A DNA stretch of 64,000 bases from Bifidobacterium sp. ESL0682 (GCF_029392815.1 NZ_CP113942.1:1116001-1180000), one strand, 5' to 3'; shown: positions 18,494 to 28,822, numbered from the stretch's first letter. Translations and numbers: made by a program. Notes: a model not told the origin generated them from the sequence alone.

Positions 18494-19981
18494 TCACCTC
18501 AATGTGTCTGGTTTTACATAGGCCGGTCCATCGCTGACGGAATCGGCAAACGCTTCAGCCTTCGCTGCCGCCTGCTTGGCTTCCACAATCTGCTCGCGTA
18601 CACGGACGGGTGCGGTACCGCCCTTGCCGTTACGCTGGTCGACGGAACCTTCTACGGAAAGAACCTTGCGAACCTGGGGCGCGACATCGGCAGACAGGAA
18701 ATCCTTAAACACAGTGACGAAATCGTCGTCGCTCAAATCCCAGAGCTCAACGCCACGGCCTTCTGCCAATTGGACGCAGGCGCCGGAAAGCTCGTGGGCG
18801 TGGCGGAACGGAACACCCTGTTTGACCAACCATTCGGCTATATCGGTGGCCAGGGCGAAACCAGTTGGCGCTTGGGCCTTGAGACGATCGAGATCGAAGA
18901 CCATCGTGCGCACCATGCCGGCGAAGGCAGGCAACAAGGTCTCAAGAGTGTCGACCTGGTCGAACACGGCTTCCTTGTCCTCTTGCAAATCGCGTGCATA
19001 GGCGGTCGGCAGGCCTTTGAGCGTGGCCATCAGGCCGGTCAGATCGCCAATCAGACGACCGGACTTACCTCGGGTGAGCTCGGCGATGTCGGGGTTCTTC
19101 TTCTGCGGCATGATCGAGGAACCGGTGGAATAGGCGTCGTCGAGGCGCACAAAGGCGAATTCCTGCGTGTTCCAGATGATGATTTCCTCGGACAGACGGC
19201 TCAGGTCAACGCCGATCATGGCGGCAATGAACGAAAACTCGGTCACCAGATCGCGGCTTGCTGTGCCGTCGATGGAATTGGCGGTCACTCGCGAGAATCC
19301 GAGTTCATGGGCCACAGCTTCCGGGTCAAGTCCAAGTGTGTTGCCGGCCAGCGCGCCGGAGCCATACGGGCTTTCATCCATGCGTTTGTCCCAATCGGCA
19401 AGCCGTTCAACATCGCGCAGCAGCGGCCAAACATGGGCCATCAGCTGATGGGCAAGCAGAACAGGCTGGGCGTGCTGCATGTGCGTGCGCCCAGGCATCA
19501 CCGCTTCTCCGGCCTTCTCTGCTTGACCAATCAACGCGTCAACTACTCCAAGCACCAGGCTGGCGACTGTGCGCGCATGACGGCGCAGCCACATGCGGAT
19601 GAGGCAGGCGATCTGGTCGTTGCGCGAACGTCCGGCGCGCAGCTTGCCGCCGAGCTCATCCCCTGCAATCTCGAGCAGACCACGTTCCAGCGCGGTTGCC
19701 TCGTCCTCGTCATCTTCGACAGGCTCGAACTCACCCGAATCAACGAGTTTCTGCAACTTGTTAAGCGAGTCTTCCATCTGTTTTAACTCATCATCGCTGA
19801 GTAATCCGGCTTTACCTAGTGCTCGCGCATGAGCACGTGACCCAGCGATGTCATCGTCGGCCAGCCGCCAATCAAACTGTGTCGATTTAGAAAGCCTAGC
19901 TAGTTCCGGCGAAGGTCCGGACTTAAACCGTCCGCCCCACAGCGCCAGATGCTCATTCCCCTTATTATCCTGCTCCGTCAT
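18494..19981 (-). CDS. argH: Argininosuccinate lyase
   Basis: Last step of arginine synthesis: splits argininosuccinate into arginine and fumarate. The 495-residue protein starts [20 protein letters not shown]. It has [16 protein letters not shown], the fumarase/ASL superfamily signature [20 protein letters not shown] with the catalytic Ser, and [14 protein letters not shown] near the C-terminus. It is intact. A palindromic repeat (20041-20128) separates it from argG, 60 bases upstream of its start. GAAAG precedes the ATG. Confidence 0.97.
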   Translation of the reverse strand: MTEQDNKGNEHLALWGGRFKSGPSPELARLSKSTQFDWRLADDDIAGSRAHARALGKAGLLSDDELKQMEDSLNKLQKLVDSGEFEPVEDDEDEATALERGLLEIAGDELGGKLRAGRSRNDQIACLIRMWLRRHARTVASLVLGVVDALIGQAEKAGEAVMPGRTHMQHAQPVLLAHQLMAHVWPLLRDVERLADWDKRMDESPYGSGALAGNTLGLDPEAVAHELGFSRVTANSIDGTASRDLVTEFSFIAAMIGVDLSRLSEEIIIWNTQEFAFVRLDDAYSTGSSIMPQKKNPDIAELTRGKSGRLIGDLTGLMATLKGLPTAYARDLQEDKEAVFDQVDTLETLLPAFAGMVRTMVFDLDRLKAQAPTGFALATDIAEWLVKQGVPFRHAHELSGACVQLAEGRGVELWDLSDDDFVTVFKDFLSADVAPQVRKVLSVEGSVDQRNGKGGTAPVRVREQIVEAKQAAAKAEAFADSVSDGPAYVKPDTLR

Positions 19982-20040
19982 AAAGATTCATCTTTCTCGT
20001 ATTATCAAATAGTCAATTTCACAATTTTTCATCAGTCAAA

Positions 20041-20128
20041 GGAGGGACTGGGATATGCGATGTCCGACCGTAAAGACTTGGCCAGAGCGGCCCGGAGCGT
20101 GTCGGACATCGCATATCCCAGTCCCTCC
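20041..20128. repeat. Palindromic repeat, copy 2 of 3, between argG and argH
   Basis: Perfect 28-bp arms (beginning GGAGGGACTGGGATATGCGA and ending TCGCATATCCCAGTCCCTCC) surround a ~32-base asymmetric core with GTAAAGACTTGGCC and GAGCGGCCCGGAGCG. The outer stem bases differ from copies 1 and 3, yet pairing is retained on both sides (compensated changes). It lies 61 bases after the argG stop. It could attenuate or stabilise the arg mRNA between argG and argH. Confidence 0.85.
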
Positions 20129-20189
20129 CCCACAGTCAGTGACCTGAAATATAAGGATTGTTAAACAACGTTTTAATAATCCAAACCAA

Positions 20190-21427
20190 TTATTCGACGG
20201 AGTTATCCGGCACTTCGATGCCGTTGCCGAATTTGACGTCGCGAGCGGCGGCAACCTTGTCGGGCAGGCCGTAGATCGAGATGAATCCGTTGGAGGCGTT
20301 CTGGTCGTAGGTGTCACCGGAATCATAAGTGGCGAGCTTGTAATCGTAGAGCGAGGAGTCGCTGCGACGGCCGGTGACCACGGCACGTCCTCCATGCATG
20401 ACCATGCGAATCTCACCGGAGACGTAGCGCTGCGTGTCTTCGATGAACGCGTTGAGCGAGCGGACTGCAGGCGAGAACCATTGAGCGTCATAGACCAGTT
20501 CGGACCAGCGCTTGTCAATGTCGCGCTTGATACGATGCTGTTCGCGTTCGAGGCAGCAGTTCTCCAGCTCTTCGTGTGCAGTGATGAGCGCCACAGCACC
20601 TGGCGCTTCGTAAAGTTCACGCGACTTGATGCCGACCAGACGGTCTTCAATCAGATCGATGCGGCCGATGCCCTGGGCTCCGGCACGACGGTTCATCTCT
20701 TCGATGGCCTGCAGCGGGGTGACATCCTTGCCGTCGATACGCACCGGCACACCCTGTTTGAATTCGATGACGACTTCATCTTCAACCGGCGGGAAGGCCG
20801 GGTCGTCGGTATAGGTGTAGCAGTCCTTGGTCGGTCCGTTCCACGGATCCTCGAGGAAACCGGTCTCGATGGCGCGGCCCCAGACGTTCTGATCAATGGA
20901 ATACGGGCTCTTTTCGGTCTGCGTGATCGGCAGATCGTGGTCCTTCGCGAACTGAATCTCGACGTCGCGGGTGAGCGAGAGGTCACGAATCGGGCTAATG
21001 GCCTTGAGTTCCGGGTCAATCGAGGCGATGGAGACCTCGAAACGCACCTGGTCGTTGCCTTTGCCGGTGCAGCCGTGCGAGATGGTGTCGGCACCGAACT
21101 GGTGGGCGGCACGCACGAGGTGCTTGGAAATCAATGGACGAGAAATGGCGGAAACCAGCGGATAGACGCCTTCGTACTGGCATTGGCCTTGAGCGCCAAC
21201 ATGCAGTATTCCTTGGCGAATTCCTCACGGGCGTCAACGACATACGCCTCGACGGCACCGCAGGCCAGCGCGCGCTGGCGAATGGTCTCAAGGCTTTCAC
21301 CACCCTGACCGACATCCAGAGAGACGGCGACGACATCCTTGCCGGTGCGCTCCTTCAAGTACGGAATGGCCACAGAAGTGTCGAGACCCCCGGAATATGC
21401 GAGTACGATGCGGTTCTTTTCGCTCAT
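20190..21427 (-). pseudogene. argG: Argininosuccinate synthase, one frameshift
   Basis: ATP-dependent condensation of citrulline and aspartate. The N-terminal frame carries the PP-loop [17 protein letters not shown] and ends in ALKANA. The second frame resumes with [19 protein letters not shown] and continues through the conserved [14 protein letters not shown]. The break is at about 21179-21180; the coding strand reads GCCAGTAC, and one extra C (or T) gives GCCCAGTAC. The repaired gene has 413 codons including the stop, the standard length. All active-site regions are otherwise conserved, so a sequencing error is likely. The ATG is preceded by AGAAAGGGCTGTT. Confidence 0.9.
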
Positions 21428-21474
21428 AACAGCCCTTTCTTCAAAGCTTTATACGTTTAATATACGTCGGTTCG

Positions 21475-21486
21475 TATAAATATTCA
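21475..21486. promoter_or_regulatory. Candidate ARG box upstream of argG
   Basis: TATAAATATTCA lies 48 bases before argG in the 150-bp argR-argG gap and matches the right half of the ArgR consensus TGAATWWWWATTCA. The surrounding AT-rich sequence has a second imperfect TTTAATATACG half-site. It suggests that argGH can be expressed and repressed separately from argCJBDFR. Confidence 0.4.
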
Positions 21487-21577
21487 ATTTGATTTGTGGT
21501 TTGTCCGAATTTTGAGACAGCTTCGCTCGCACATCCACTCAAAATCAGGGCGAACAATGCATATATTGCATTGGCCG

Positions 21578-22204
21578 TTATCGTTTATTGGCGCCTTGCC
21601 CACGCGAAACGATATCGAGCAACCATTTCACACGTCCGACCGCAGCGTCATCGTCGCTACACACCAACAGCACCGTGTCATCGCCGGCAACCGTGCCCAA
21701 AATGTCGTCAATCGGCTGCTTATCGATGACGCTGGCCATGTATTGCGCCGCACCAGACGGGGTATGCACAATAACCAGATTGCGCGCGGCCGCAGCCGAG
21801 GTAATCAACCCTGAAAGTCCGCGCGAAAGCTGCTGATCGATTTTCTCAGCAGTTACGTCATCATGCTCCGGCTCAACGCCAAGCGTATACGCCATCTCGC
21901 CGCTCTTGAGCCTGGTCTTGACCGCTTTCATCTCATCGAGGTCGCGGCTCAGTGTGGCTTGTGTGACCTCAATGCCCCGATCGGCCAATAGCTGTGAAAG
22001 CTGAGCCTGCGAGGAAACCACCGAATTGGTCAAAATATCCTGAATTACGCTCAGACGCGCCGTTCGGTTCATCGGATGACGCAGCACCGGCTCGTCCTGT
22101 GAGCCATCGGACTGCAAGCCGTCCTGTAAATCATTTGTATGCATGGAAATATCGTTTTGTGCATCCATAACGTTGGTAATGTCAGAATCCTCCATATCGG
22201 TCAT
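21578..22204 (-). CDS. argR: Arginine repressor
   Basis: Hexameric arginine-responsive repressor/activator of the arg genes. The 208-residue protein has a winged-helix domain with [20 protein letters not shown] and the recognition helix [17 protein letters not shown], and a C-terminal arginine-binding domain with [19 protein letters not shown]. An Asp/Gln-rich extension of ~45 residues precedes the conserved start (MNRTARL). That internal Met is a possible alternative start, but the upstream ATG overlaps the argF stop by four bases (ATGA), favouring coupled translation. Position within the operon is typical of actinobacteria. Confidence 0.95.
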   Translation of the reverse strand: MTDMEDSDITNVMDAQNDISMHTNDLQDGLQSDGSQDEPVLRHPMNRTARLSVIQDILTNSVVSSQAQLSQLLADRGIEVTQATLSRDLDEMKAVKTRLKSGEMAYTLGVEPEHDDVTAEKIDQQLSRGLSGLITSAAAARNLVIVHTPSGAAQYMASVIDKQPIDDILGTVAGDDTVLLVCSDDDAAVGRVKWLLDIVSRGQGANKR

Positions 22205-23165
22205 TTGAGCAAATCCTTGTCATCTCGCTGTTTGCCGATCAACCAGGTAAGCAGCGCCTTCTGCGCGTGCAACCGGTTCTCGGCCTCGTCCCATACCACC
22301 GATTGTGGTCCGTCGATGACGCTTGCCGTGACTTCCTTGCCTCGGTAGGCAGGCAGGCAGTGTTGGAACATCGCATCCGGCTTGGCGAGCTTCATCAGTT
22401 CGTCGTTGACCTGGTAATTCCAGAACGGCTTGGAACGCACGGCATATTCGCCCTCCTCGCCCATTGAGACCCACGTGTCAGTGAAGATGCAATCGGCGTC
22501 GGCCACGGCTTCGCGCGGATCGGTGGTTACCAGAATCGAACTGCCGTTTTCGGCTGCTATACGTTCGGCATCTGCGACGATTGTCGGGTCAGGCAGGAAG
22601 CCCTCCGGCCCGGCAACGCGCACATTCATGCCAGCGGTTGCACCGCCCAACAGGTAGGAATTCGACATGTTGTTGGCCGCATCACCCAAGTAGGCGATGG
22701 TCATACCTTTGAGCGCGTCGACTCCCCGCGATGCTGCGCAATAGTGAGGAAATCGGCGAGAATTTGGCAGGGATGGAACTGGTCGGTCAGAGCGTTGACC
22801 ACAGGAACAGTGGCATATGTTGCCATCGTTTCCACACGGTCCTGGCCGAAGGTTCGCCAGACGATGGCGCTGGTCATGCGAGTGAGTACGCGTGCCGTGT
22901 CGGCCACCGGCTCACCGCGACCCAGCTGGGAACCGGACTTGTCGATAACCAACGGGTAGCCGCCAAGTTCCGCGACTCCGACGGAGAAGCTGGACCGCGT
23001 ACGCGTGCTGGGCTTGTCGAAAATCACCGCCACCCCTTGCGGGCCTTCGAAAGGCCGACGGTAATAGCGATTCTTCCAGAACTTCATGCCCAGTTCGAGT
23101 ATTTCCTTTTGCTCATCATGGGTGACATCATCATCACGCAGCATATGCCGCAATTGACCTGCCAT
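22201..23165 (-). pseudogene. argF: Ornithine carbamoyltransferase, one frameshift
   Basis: Makes citrulline from ornithine and carbamoyl phosphate. The first frame holds MAGQLRHMLRDDD, the carbamoyl-phosphate motif STRTRSSF and HPCQILADFLTIAQHRG. The second frame starts MTIAYLGDAANNMSNSYL and holds the catalytic MFQHCLPAYRGKEV. The break is at 22724-22727: the coding strand has GGGG where GGGGG gives RGGVDALKGMTIAYL. The repaired length is 321 residues, normal for ArgF. AAGGAG precedes the ATG. A homopolymer sequencing error is the simplest cause. Confidence 0.9.
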
Positions 23166-23273
23166 AGCGTCTCCTTATCATCGCGTTTCACTAATCAAAC
23201 GCATCATCTACCTAAAATATACCGCATAATTACCAAATATTCGTGTTCTATCCGCATATTGGTATATATACTT

Positions 23274-24611
23274 TCAGTCGTCCGGCAAATCCGACGGAAT
23301 CTGAGCCAGAATCGACACCGCCTCATCCACATCGGCGGCGGTGACGATCAGCGGTGGCGCGAGACGCAAAGCATCGGACGCGACAGCGTTGACAATCAGG
23401 CCGTGGTCCAGAGCCCAGTTCATCGCGGCGTGAGAGCAAGGATGCGCAAGCTGGATGGCATTGAGCAGACCCCGGCCACGCACGGAAACGAACAACGGAT
23501 TGCCGCAGGTCATAATGCCGTTGCGCAATTGCTGGCCACGCACCTCAGCGTTGGACACCAACTCGTCTTCTTCAATAACCTGCAATGTCGCCAGGCCGGC
23601 CGCCGCAGCGAGCGGACCGCCGGCGAAGGTCGAGCCGTGCAGCCCCGGCGAAAAGAGCGAAGCCAAAGGCTTACCGAACGCAATCATGCCACCCATTGGG
23701 AATCCACCGGCGACGCCCTTGGCAAAGGTGATGATGTCGGGGATAATGCCGCCGGAGAGGTCCTCCCGTTGGAAGGCAAACCATTTGCCGGTGCGTCCGA
23801 TGCCGGTCTGTACCTCGTCGATGATCATCAGCGCATGATGCTCGTCGCAAAGCTGACGAACACCTTTGACATACGACGGGTCAAGCGGCCATACGCCTGC
23901 CTCGCCCTGAATGAGTTCCATCATCACCGCGGCTACCGGACCCACGCCATTTTGGCCAGTCTTGTCGAACGCATCGCGCATCGCCCGCAAGTCTCCGGCC
24001 TCCACGAACTCAACGGCAGGAAGCAGCGGGTTGTACGGCTCACGAATCGAAAGCTTCCATGTGGCGCTCAGAGCGCCCATTGTCCGACCGTGGAACCCCT
24101 TGGTCAGCGCGATGATTCGTGCCGGCGCACCACCCTTTTCCGGGTCACCACCAGACAATGTCTTGCCGTACAGTTTTGCCATTTTCATGGCAGCCTCATT
24201 GCCTTCGGCTCCGGAATTGCCGAAATAGACACGCGATCCTTCGGGCGCCCCGGCAATCTCGAGTAGCTTCTCCGCCAACTTGATTTGCGGCACAGAAGCG
24301 AAATAGTTGCTGACATGCGCGACTTTCTGCGCTTGTTCATTGACTGCCTTGACCCATTGGGGATGCGCATAACCCAGCGAGTTGACGGCGATGCCCGCAA
24401 GGAAGTCGAGATACTCGTTGCCATCCACGTCCCAGATGCGCATGCCCTGGCCGCGGTCCATCACTCGCAGTGGCGTGCCGAAGGCGTGGGTGTGCACCTC
24501 CTCGTATTGCGCGATCCATTGCTTGCTTTCCGAGCCGATCGGAGTCTGACCAGTTTCGGATTCATTGACCAAGCTATCTGCTGTCCTCGTCTCCGGATTG
24601 TTGTTGTTCAT
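23274..24611 (-). CDS. argD: Acetylornithine aminotransferase
   Basis: PLP-dependent class III aminotransferase converting N-acetylglutamate semialdehyde to acetylornithine. It is 445 residues long. Motifs include EVHTHAFGTPLRVMDRGQG, YFGNSGAEGNEAAMKMAK, the IIDEVQTGIGRTGKWFAFQ cofactor region, and the Schiff-base lysine in ITFAKGVAGGFPMGG. An N-terminal polar extension of about 25 residues precedes the conserved region. It is intact, lies between argB and argF, and is separated from argF by a 108-bp AT-rich gap. Confidence 0.95.
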   Translation of the reverse strand: MNNNNPETRTADSLVNESETGQTPIGSESKQWIAQYEEVHTHAFGTPLRVMDRGQGMRIWDVDGNEYLDFLAGIAVNSLGYAHPQWVKAVNEQAQKVAHVSNYFASVPQIKLAEKLLEIAGAPEGSRVYFGNSGAEGNEAAMKMAKLYGKTLSGGDPEKGGAPARIIALTKGFHGRTMGALSATWKLSIREPYNPLLPAVEFVEAGDLRAMRDAFDKTGQNGVGPVAAVMMELIQGEAGVWPLDPSYVKGVRQLCDEHHALMIIDEVQTGIGRTGKWFAFQREDLSGGIIPDIITFAKGVAGGFPMGGMIAFGKPLASLFSPGLHGSTFAGGPLAAAAGLATLQVIEEDELVSNAEVRGQQLRNGIMTCGNPLFVSVRGRGLLNAIQLAHPCSHAAMNWALDHGLIVNAVASDALRLAPPLIVTAADVDEAVSILAQIPSDLPDD

Positions 24612-24738
24612 ACTCTTGCACCTTCTAAGTTTTTTGATAATTCATTGTCAGTGGATTTGTCGCCAGTGCGTTATCGGATTGCGATGATTAGATCGAAGTT
24701 GATGTCTATATGACATCGCGATATCTCATATATTCAAA

Positions 24739-25755
24739 TTAACGGCCCTTAGTGGGCTCATCCGCATCATCGTTTTGCACGTTCCGATTTCGTCGCAGTT
24801 TCATGCCATCACCCGGCACGACCATGGTGCCGATTCCCGCGCTGGTGAACACCTCATTCAAAATGGAATGCGGTTGACGGCCATCGATGATGTGCGCTCT
24901 CGACACCCCTCCATCGAGCGCGCGCACGCAAGCGCGCATCTTCGGCACCATGCCGCTTTGCAACTTCGGCAGCACTTCACGCAGACGGTCGATGCCAATG
25001 GAACTAATCAACGAATTCCTGTCAGGCCAGTCTGCATAGAGGCCGTCCACATCGGTGAGAATGACCAGCTTGCGAGCATGCAAGGCCACCGCAAGAGCAG
25101 CGGCGGCAGAGTCGGCATTGACATTGAATACCTGTGTAGGATCTTCGGCGTTGGGTGCAATCGATGAGACCACAGGAATCCGATCTTGCGCAATCAGACT
25201 TTCCACCGCCGAAGGGTTGACCTCGGTGACCTCGCCCACCAATCCGATGTCGGTTTCCACCCCGTCGATCAGCGGACGGTAACGTCTGGCACCAAACAAT
25301 GAGCCATCCTCCCCAGAAAGCCCCACGGCGTGAGGACCGTGCGCGTTGATCAAACCGATTAGCTCGCGCGAAACGGAACCGGTGAGAATCATGCGAACCA
25401 CCTTCATGATTCCCGGGGTCGTCACACGCAGACCTGCCTTGAATTGAGAATGAATGCCAAGATCCTTGAGCATGGAGGAAATCTGCGGGCCTCCTCCATG
25501 CACCACAATCGGATGCATGCCGACCTGACGGAGAAAGACCATATCCTGTGCGAAGCAGCGCTTCAGGTGCTCGTCGACCATTGCGTTGCCGCCATATTTA
25601 ATCACAATGCGTTGCCCAGCGAATTCCTCGAGCCACGGCAGGGCTTCGATGAGCACCTCGGCCTTCTGCCCATCCCTAAGATCGTTGTGTACATTGAACG
25701 TGTGTCCGGAATCTTCCGGCATCGGTTCAGTGATTTGCTTTCCTTGCGCTGTCAT
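24739..25755 (-). CDS. argB: Acetylglutamate kinase
   Basis: Phosphorylates N-acetylglutamate, the usual feedback-controlled step of arginine synthesis. The 338-residue protein has the amino-acid-kinase motifs [35 protein letters not shown] and [12 protein letters not shown], and a C-terminal SAGIGTMVV ending. An N-terminal helix of the type linked to arginine-sensitive hexameric kinases is present ([12 protein letters not shown]), so feedback inhibition is likely. The Met at 25755 is preceded by AGAAGG; an in-frame ATG at 25779 is less well placed. About 25 extra polar residues end the protein. Confidence 0.95.
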   Translation of the reverse strand: MTAQGKQITEPMPEDSGHTFNVHNDLRDGQKAEVLIEALPWLEEFAGQRIVIKYGGNAMVDEHLKRCFAQDMVFLRQVGMHPIVVHGGGPQISSMLKDLGIHSQFKAGLRVTTPGIMKVVRMILTGSVSRELIGLINAHGPHAVGLSGEDGSLFGARRYRPLIDGVETDIGLVGEVTEVNPSAVESLIAQDRIPVVSSIAPNAEDPTQVFNVNADSAAAALAVALHARKLVILTDVDGLYADWPDRNSLISSIGIDRLREVLPKLQSGMVPKMRACVRALDGGVSRAHIIDGRQPHSILNEVFTSAGIGTMVVPGDGMKLRRNRNVQNDDADEPTKGR

Positions 25756-25923
25756 CAGAGCCCTTCTTCTTGCTGCCATCGCATTATCATAATTCGATAA
25801 TTAAAGATACACAGTACTTCACTATCATTTGAGAGAACGTTGCAAGTTCATGCCGAAAAGTCATTCTTGAAGCGACTTGCAGGAGACGTGCCACTCGCTG
25901 GTTTGAACATCGCCAAGTGCATG

Positions 25924-27198
25924 TCAGGATTCGTAATCGGCATTGATATGCACGTACTCGTGCGTGAGATCGTCCGTCCAAACCGTGGCGTTTTCGTCGC
26001 CGTGGTTGAGATTGATGTCGATATCGACTTCGCGGTCGACCATACTAACCTCGGATCGGTCAACACCTGCACCGCCACGTTCGCAGACACGTACGCCATT
26101 GATATCCACGGTCACCTTGCTGGGTTCGTAAGTGGCCACAGTAACCGGAACAGTGCCTAACGAACTGACGATACGTCCCCAATTCGGGTCATTGCCGCTG
26201 ATCGCACATTTCAACAGGTTCGAGCCCGCCACAGCACGGGCGCAGGCAAGGGCCGCGTCTTCAGTTGCCGCCCCGCTCACCGTTACCTTGATGTCATGGC
26301 TGGATCCCTCACCGTCACCAATGATCTGCCGAGCCAGACTGGCGCACGCTTGGCGGACCAGATCCGCAAATTCGTTGGCCTCAGGCACGACGCCGGAAGC
26401 CCCGGAAGCAAGCAGCAACACCGTATCATTGGTGGACATGCAGCCGTCCACGTCGATACGGTTGAACGACTTGTCGACGGCAGCCGACAACGCCTCCTGC
26501 AATTGCGAGGAATTGACTACGGCATCGGTGGTGATGACACAGAGCATGGTGGCCAGTTGCGGAGCAATCATCCCCGAGCCCTTGACCATACCACCTACGC
26601 GATAGCCGGAACCTTGCAGTTTCACGGTTTTCGGCTTGGTGTCCGTGGTCATGATAGCCGTCGCCGCGTCCATCCCGGCCTGCTCGCCGTTATCAAGTGC
26701 CGTCGCAGCACCTTCCACGCCACTGAGCACCTTGTCCAATGGCAGCAGCTCGCCAATCAAGCCGGTGGAGCATACTGCAACGTCATTGACAGCAATGCGC
26801 GATTCATCAGTTGCCGCAACGGTTGCATCCGAATGCCGCCTCGAATTGGCGCTGTCCGCTTTATCGTTTGCCGCAACATTGTTGGAACCCACTGCCCCAT
26901 CGTTGAGCACCTGCGCAACCTTGGCCGCACTGGCTGCACTCTGCCCGAATCCCTCTTCACCAGTGCAGGCATTGGCTCCACCGGAGTTGAGTACGACCGT
27001 CTTGATATGCCCATCGGCCACGGCTTTGCGCGACCATTGAACCGGTGCCGCGCAGAAACGGTTGGTAGTGAAGACCCCAGCCGCAGTGTCTAGCGGCCCG
27101 TTGTTAACCACCAATGCCAGATCGTTCTTCGCTTTGTTGGCCGAAATGCCCGCGTTGACGCCGGCGGCCGAAAATCCCTTTGCAAATGTCACGCTCAT
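25924..27198 (-). CDS. argJ: Bifunctional ornithine acetyltransferase / N-acetylglutamate synthase
   Basis: Recycles the acetyl group from acetylornithine to glutamate. It is 424 residues from the Met at 27198, which overlaps the argC stop by four bases. The autoprocessing site is QLATML-CVITTDA, with the nucleophilic Thr at about residue 217. A hydrophilic insertion at ~100-138 (Asn/Asp/Ser-rich, containing NDKADSANSRRHSD) sits in the alpha chain where most ArgJ proteins have only a short link, so the alpha chain is longer than usual. It ends with NADYES. It is intact. Confidence 0.95.
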   Translation of the reverse strand: MSVTFAKGFSAAGVNAGISANKAKNDLALVVNNGPLDTAAGVFTTNRFCAAPVQWSRKAVADGHIKTVVLNSGGANACTGEEGFGQSAASAAKVAQVLNDGAVGSNNVAANDKADSANSRRHSDATVAATDESRIAVNDVAVCSTGLIGELLPLDKVLSGVEGAATALDNGEQAGMDAATAIMTTDTKPKTVKLQGSGYRVGGMVKGSGMIAPQLATMLCVITTDAVVNSSQLQEALSAAVDKSFNRIDVDGCMSTNDTVLLLASGASGVVPEANEFADLVRQACASLARQIIGDGEGSSHDIKVTVSGAATEDAALACARAVAGSNLLKCAISGNDPNWGRIVSSLGTVPVTVATYEPSKVTVDINGVRVCERGGAGVDRSEVSMVDREVDIDINLNHGDENATVWTDDLTHEYVHINADYES

Positions 27199-28526
27199 GG
27201 CGTCACCCCTATCGTTGTCAGCCCTTGATCTTCGGGAAGCCCGAGCGCAATATTCAGTGATTGCACCGCCTGCCCGGCCGTTCCACGGTTCAGATTGTCG
27301 ATGGCCGCGAAGCCATACAAGCGGCCGGCACATCGATCAACCGCGACCTGTACCTCGGCCGTGTTGGAGCCCAGCACGTTAGCTGTTACAGGCATCTCGC
27401 CTTCACCCAGCAATTGGATGAACCGCTGGCCCTCATAGGCTTTGAGCCATACAGCTCGAATATCCGCATCGCCCATCGCCGCACCTTTGTCGCTCAATTT
27501 GGCGGAGACCACGGCAAGAATGCCGCGGGACATGGGTACCAATATCGGCGTAAAACCAACCCTGATGCCCTTCGCTAATTCACTGCACGAGAAAGCATTA
27601 TTCTCTCGAACATTCGTAAGCCCGTTGCTGCTTGCATCGTCAGCATCATCCATGTCAATTTCTTGGTTGAAATGACGTTCGGACCCTGACGAAGCGAGAC
27701 TCTTCTTGTCATTCATGTCGGCGCAGGCCGCATGCGCAAGATTCTGCACAATCTCAGGAATATGCCGATGAACCCCACCTACCGAATACGGCATCGCCGA
27801 ACCGAAAGCCTCGGCAGCCAAAAGATTCGGCCGTTTGAGATTCTTGCCTGCCCCGGAATAGCCGACCGCCAAATCAGCCACAATGTCGTCAGCTTGCACC
27901 AGTCCTTCAGCAACCGCCGGCTGGAAAGCCAACGTTACCGCCGTGACATTGCATCCGGGTCCAGCGACGAATTTGACACCTGCAACCCCTTCTGTCTCCG
28001 CCGCCGTTACCGAGTGGCAGTCTGTCGATTGACGGTCTTCGATGGCATCATTGTCACCGCCATCTACAACTCGTCGAACATTACCCAAAAGCTTTTCGCG
28101 TTGGCATATATAATCACCCGCAGCGTTCTTACCGACGATCAGCTCAGGCATACCGTAGACCCAAGGCTGATGGAACTTGCCACCGTAATATTGTGCCCAC
28201 GCATCACTGGATTCCAGGCGGTGGTCGGCCCCAAGATCGACTATCACGCGATTGGCATGCAGCTTTTCGGCCAGCGCCCCGGACACGCCATGAGGCAGCG
28301 CTAGCACGATGATGTCGTGTCCATTGAGCGCTTCGGGTGTGGTCGGCTCAATGACCATGTCCTTAAGCACCGGAATATGCGGCACATGTTTGCCGAGCTT
28401 GTCCCCGGCTGAAGAGTCGCCCGTCACCGTAGTGACTTCGAACGACGGATGCTCCGCCAATATCCGTAGCATCTCACCCCCGGCGTATCCGCTGGCCCCA
28501 GCCACCGCCACCGTCAACCTGCCCAT
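27195..28526 (-). CDS. argC: N-acetyl-gamma-glutamyl-phosphate reductase with two insertions
   Basis: NADPH-dependent reduction in arginine synthesis. The Rossmann start TVAVAGASGYAGGEMLRIL and the catalytic cysteine in AGPGCNVTA (about residue 192) are clear. The protein is 443 residues, about 90 longer than typical ArgC. The excess lies in two hydrophilic segments, roughly residues 140-182 (with DGGDNDAIEDRQSTD) and 268-318 (with DMDDADDASSN). Both sit in loops and do not interrupt the frame. AAGGGG precedes the ATG. It is the first gene of the arg operon, with ArgR-like sites upstream. Confidence 0.95.
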   Translation of the reverse strand: MGRLTVAVAGASGYAGGEMLRILAEHPSFEVTTVTGDSSAGDKLGKHVPHIPVLKDMVIEPTTPEALNGHDIIVLALPHGVSGALAEKLHANRVIVDLGADHRLESSDAWAQYYGGKFHQPWVYGMPELIVGKNAAGDYICQREKLLGNVRRVVDGGDNDAIEDRQSTDCHSVTAAETEGVAGVKFVAGPGCNVTAVTLAFQPAVAEGLVQADDIVADLAVGYSGAGKNLKRPNLLAAEAFGSAMPYSVGGVHRHIPEIVQNLAHAACADMNDKKSLASSGSERHFNQEIDMDDADDASSNGLTNVRENNAFSCSELAKGIRVGFTPILVPMSRGILAVVSAKLSDKGAAMGDADIRAVWLKAYEGQRFIQLLGEGEMPVTANVLGSNTAEVQVAVDRCAGRLYGFAAIDNLNRGTAGQAVQSLNIALGLPEDQGLTTIGVTP

Positions 28527-28556
28527 GGCATCCCCTTCCTAAAAGTTGATGCCAAC

Positions 28557-28594
28557 ACTACATATATTCACAGTGACGTATACTTATACATTCA
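28557..28594. promoter_or_regulatory. Candidate tandem ARG boxes close to argC
   Basis: CATATATTCA (28561-28570) and TTATACATTCA (28584-28594) lie 30-70 bases before the argC start, about two helical turns apart. Tandem ARG half-sites spaced this way are typical of ArgR-controlled arg promoters. Neither has a good left half-site, so this is a moderate call. Confidence 0.4.
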
Positions 28595-28707
28595 CATACT
28601 GGACAGTCATTTTATGTCTTTGGTGCGAAAACGTAAATAACACAACATAGCTGCCTTGACTGTCATAAATAAATATATCGATTACTTCGTAGCAAGAATC
28701 CGATATA

Positions 28708-28721
28708 TGAATAATAATTCA
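28708..28721. promoter_or_regulatory. Perfect ARG box upstream of the arg operon
   Basis: TGAATAATAATTCA is an exact match to the ArgR consensus dyad TGAAT-N4-ATTCA. It lies ~180 bases upstream of argC in the 296-bp gap between argC and the DUF4190-like gene. It is the best single site in the window for the ArgR encoded by the same operon. Confidence 0.6.
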
Positions 28722-28767
28722 TCATTGAGTAAGCATTTATATAGTAGGTTTCTTCCAACACTAAGCA

Positions 28768-28803
28768 AAATGTCCTCATTTCATTGTTGAAATGAGGACA
28801 TTT
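28768..28803 (-). terminator. Terminator after the DUF4190-like gene
   Basis: A perfect 16-bp stem with arms AAATGTCCTCATTTCA and TGAAATGAGGACATTT and a 4-base loop lies 19 bases after the stop codon. On the minus strand it runs into TTTTGCTT. It separates this gene from the arg operon. Confidence 0.8.
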
Positions 28804-28822
28804 GAGATACTTTTCTGCGGTC

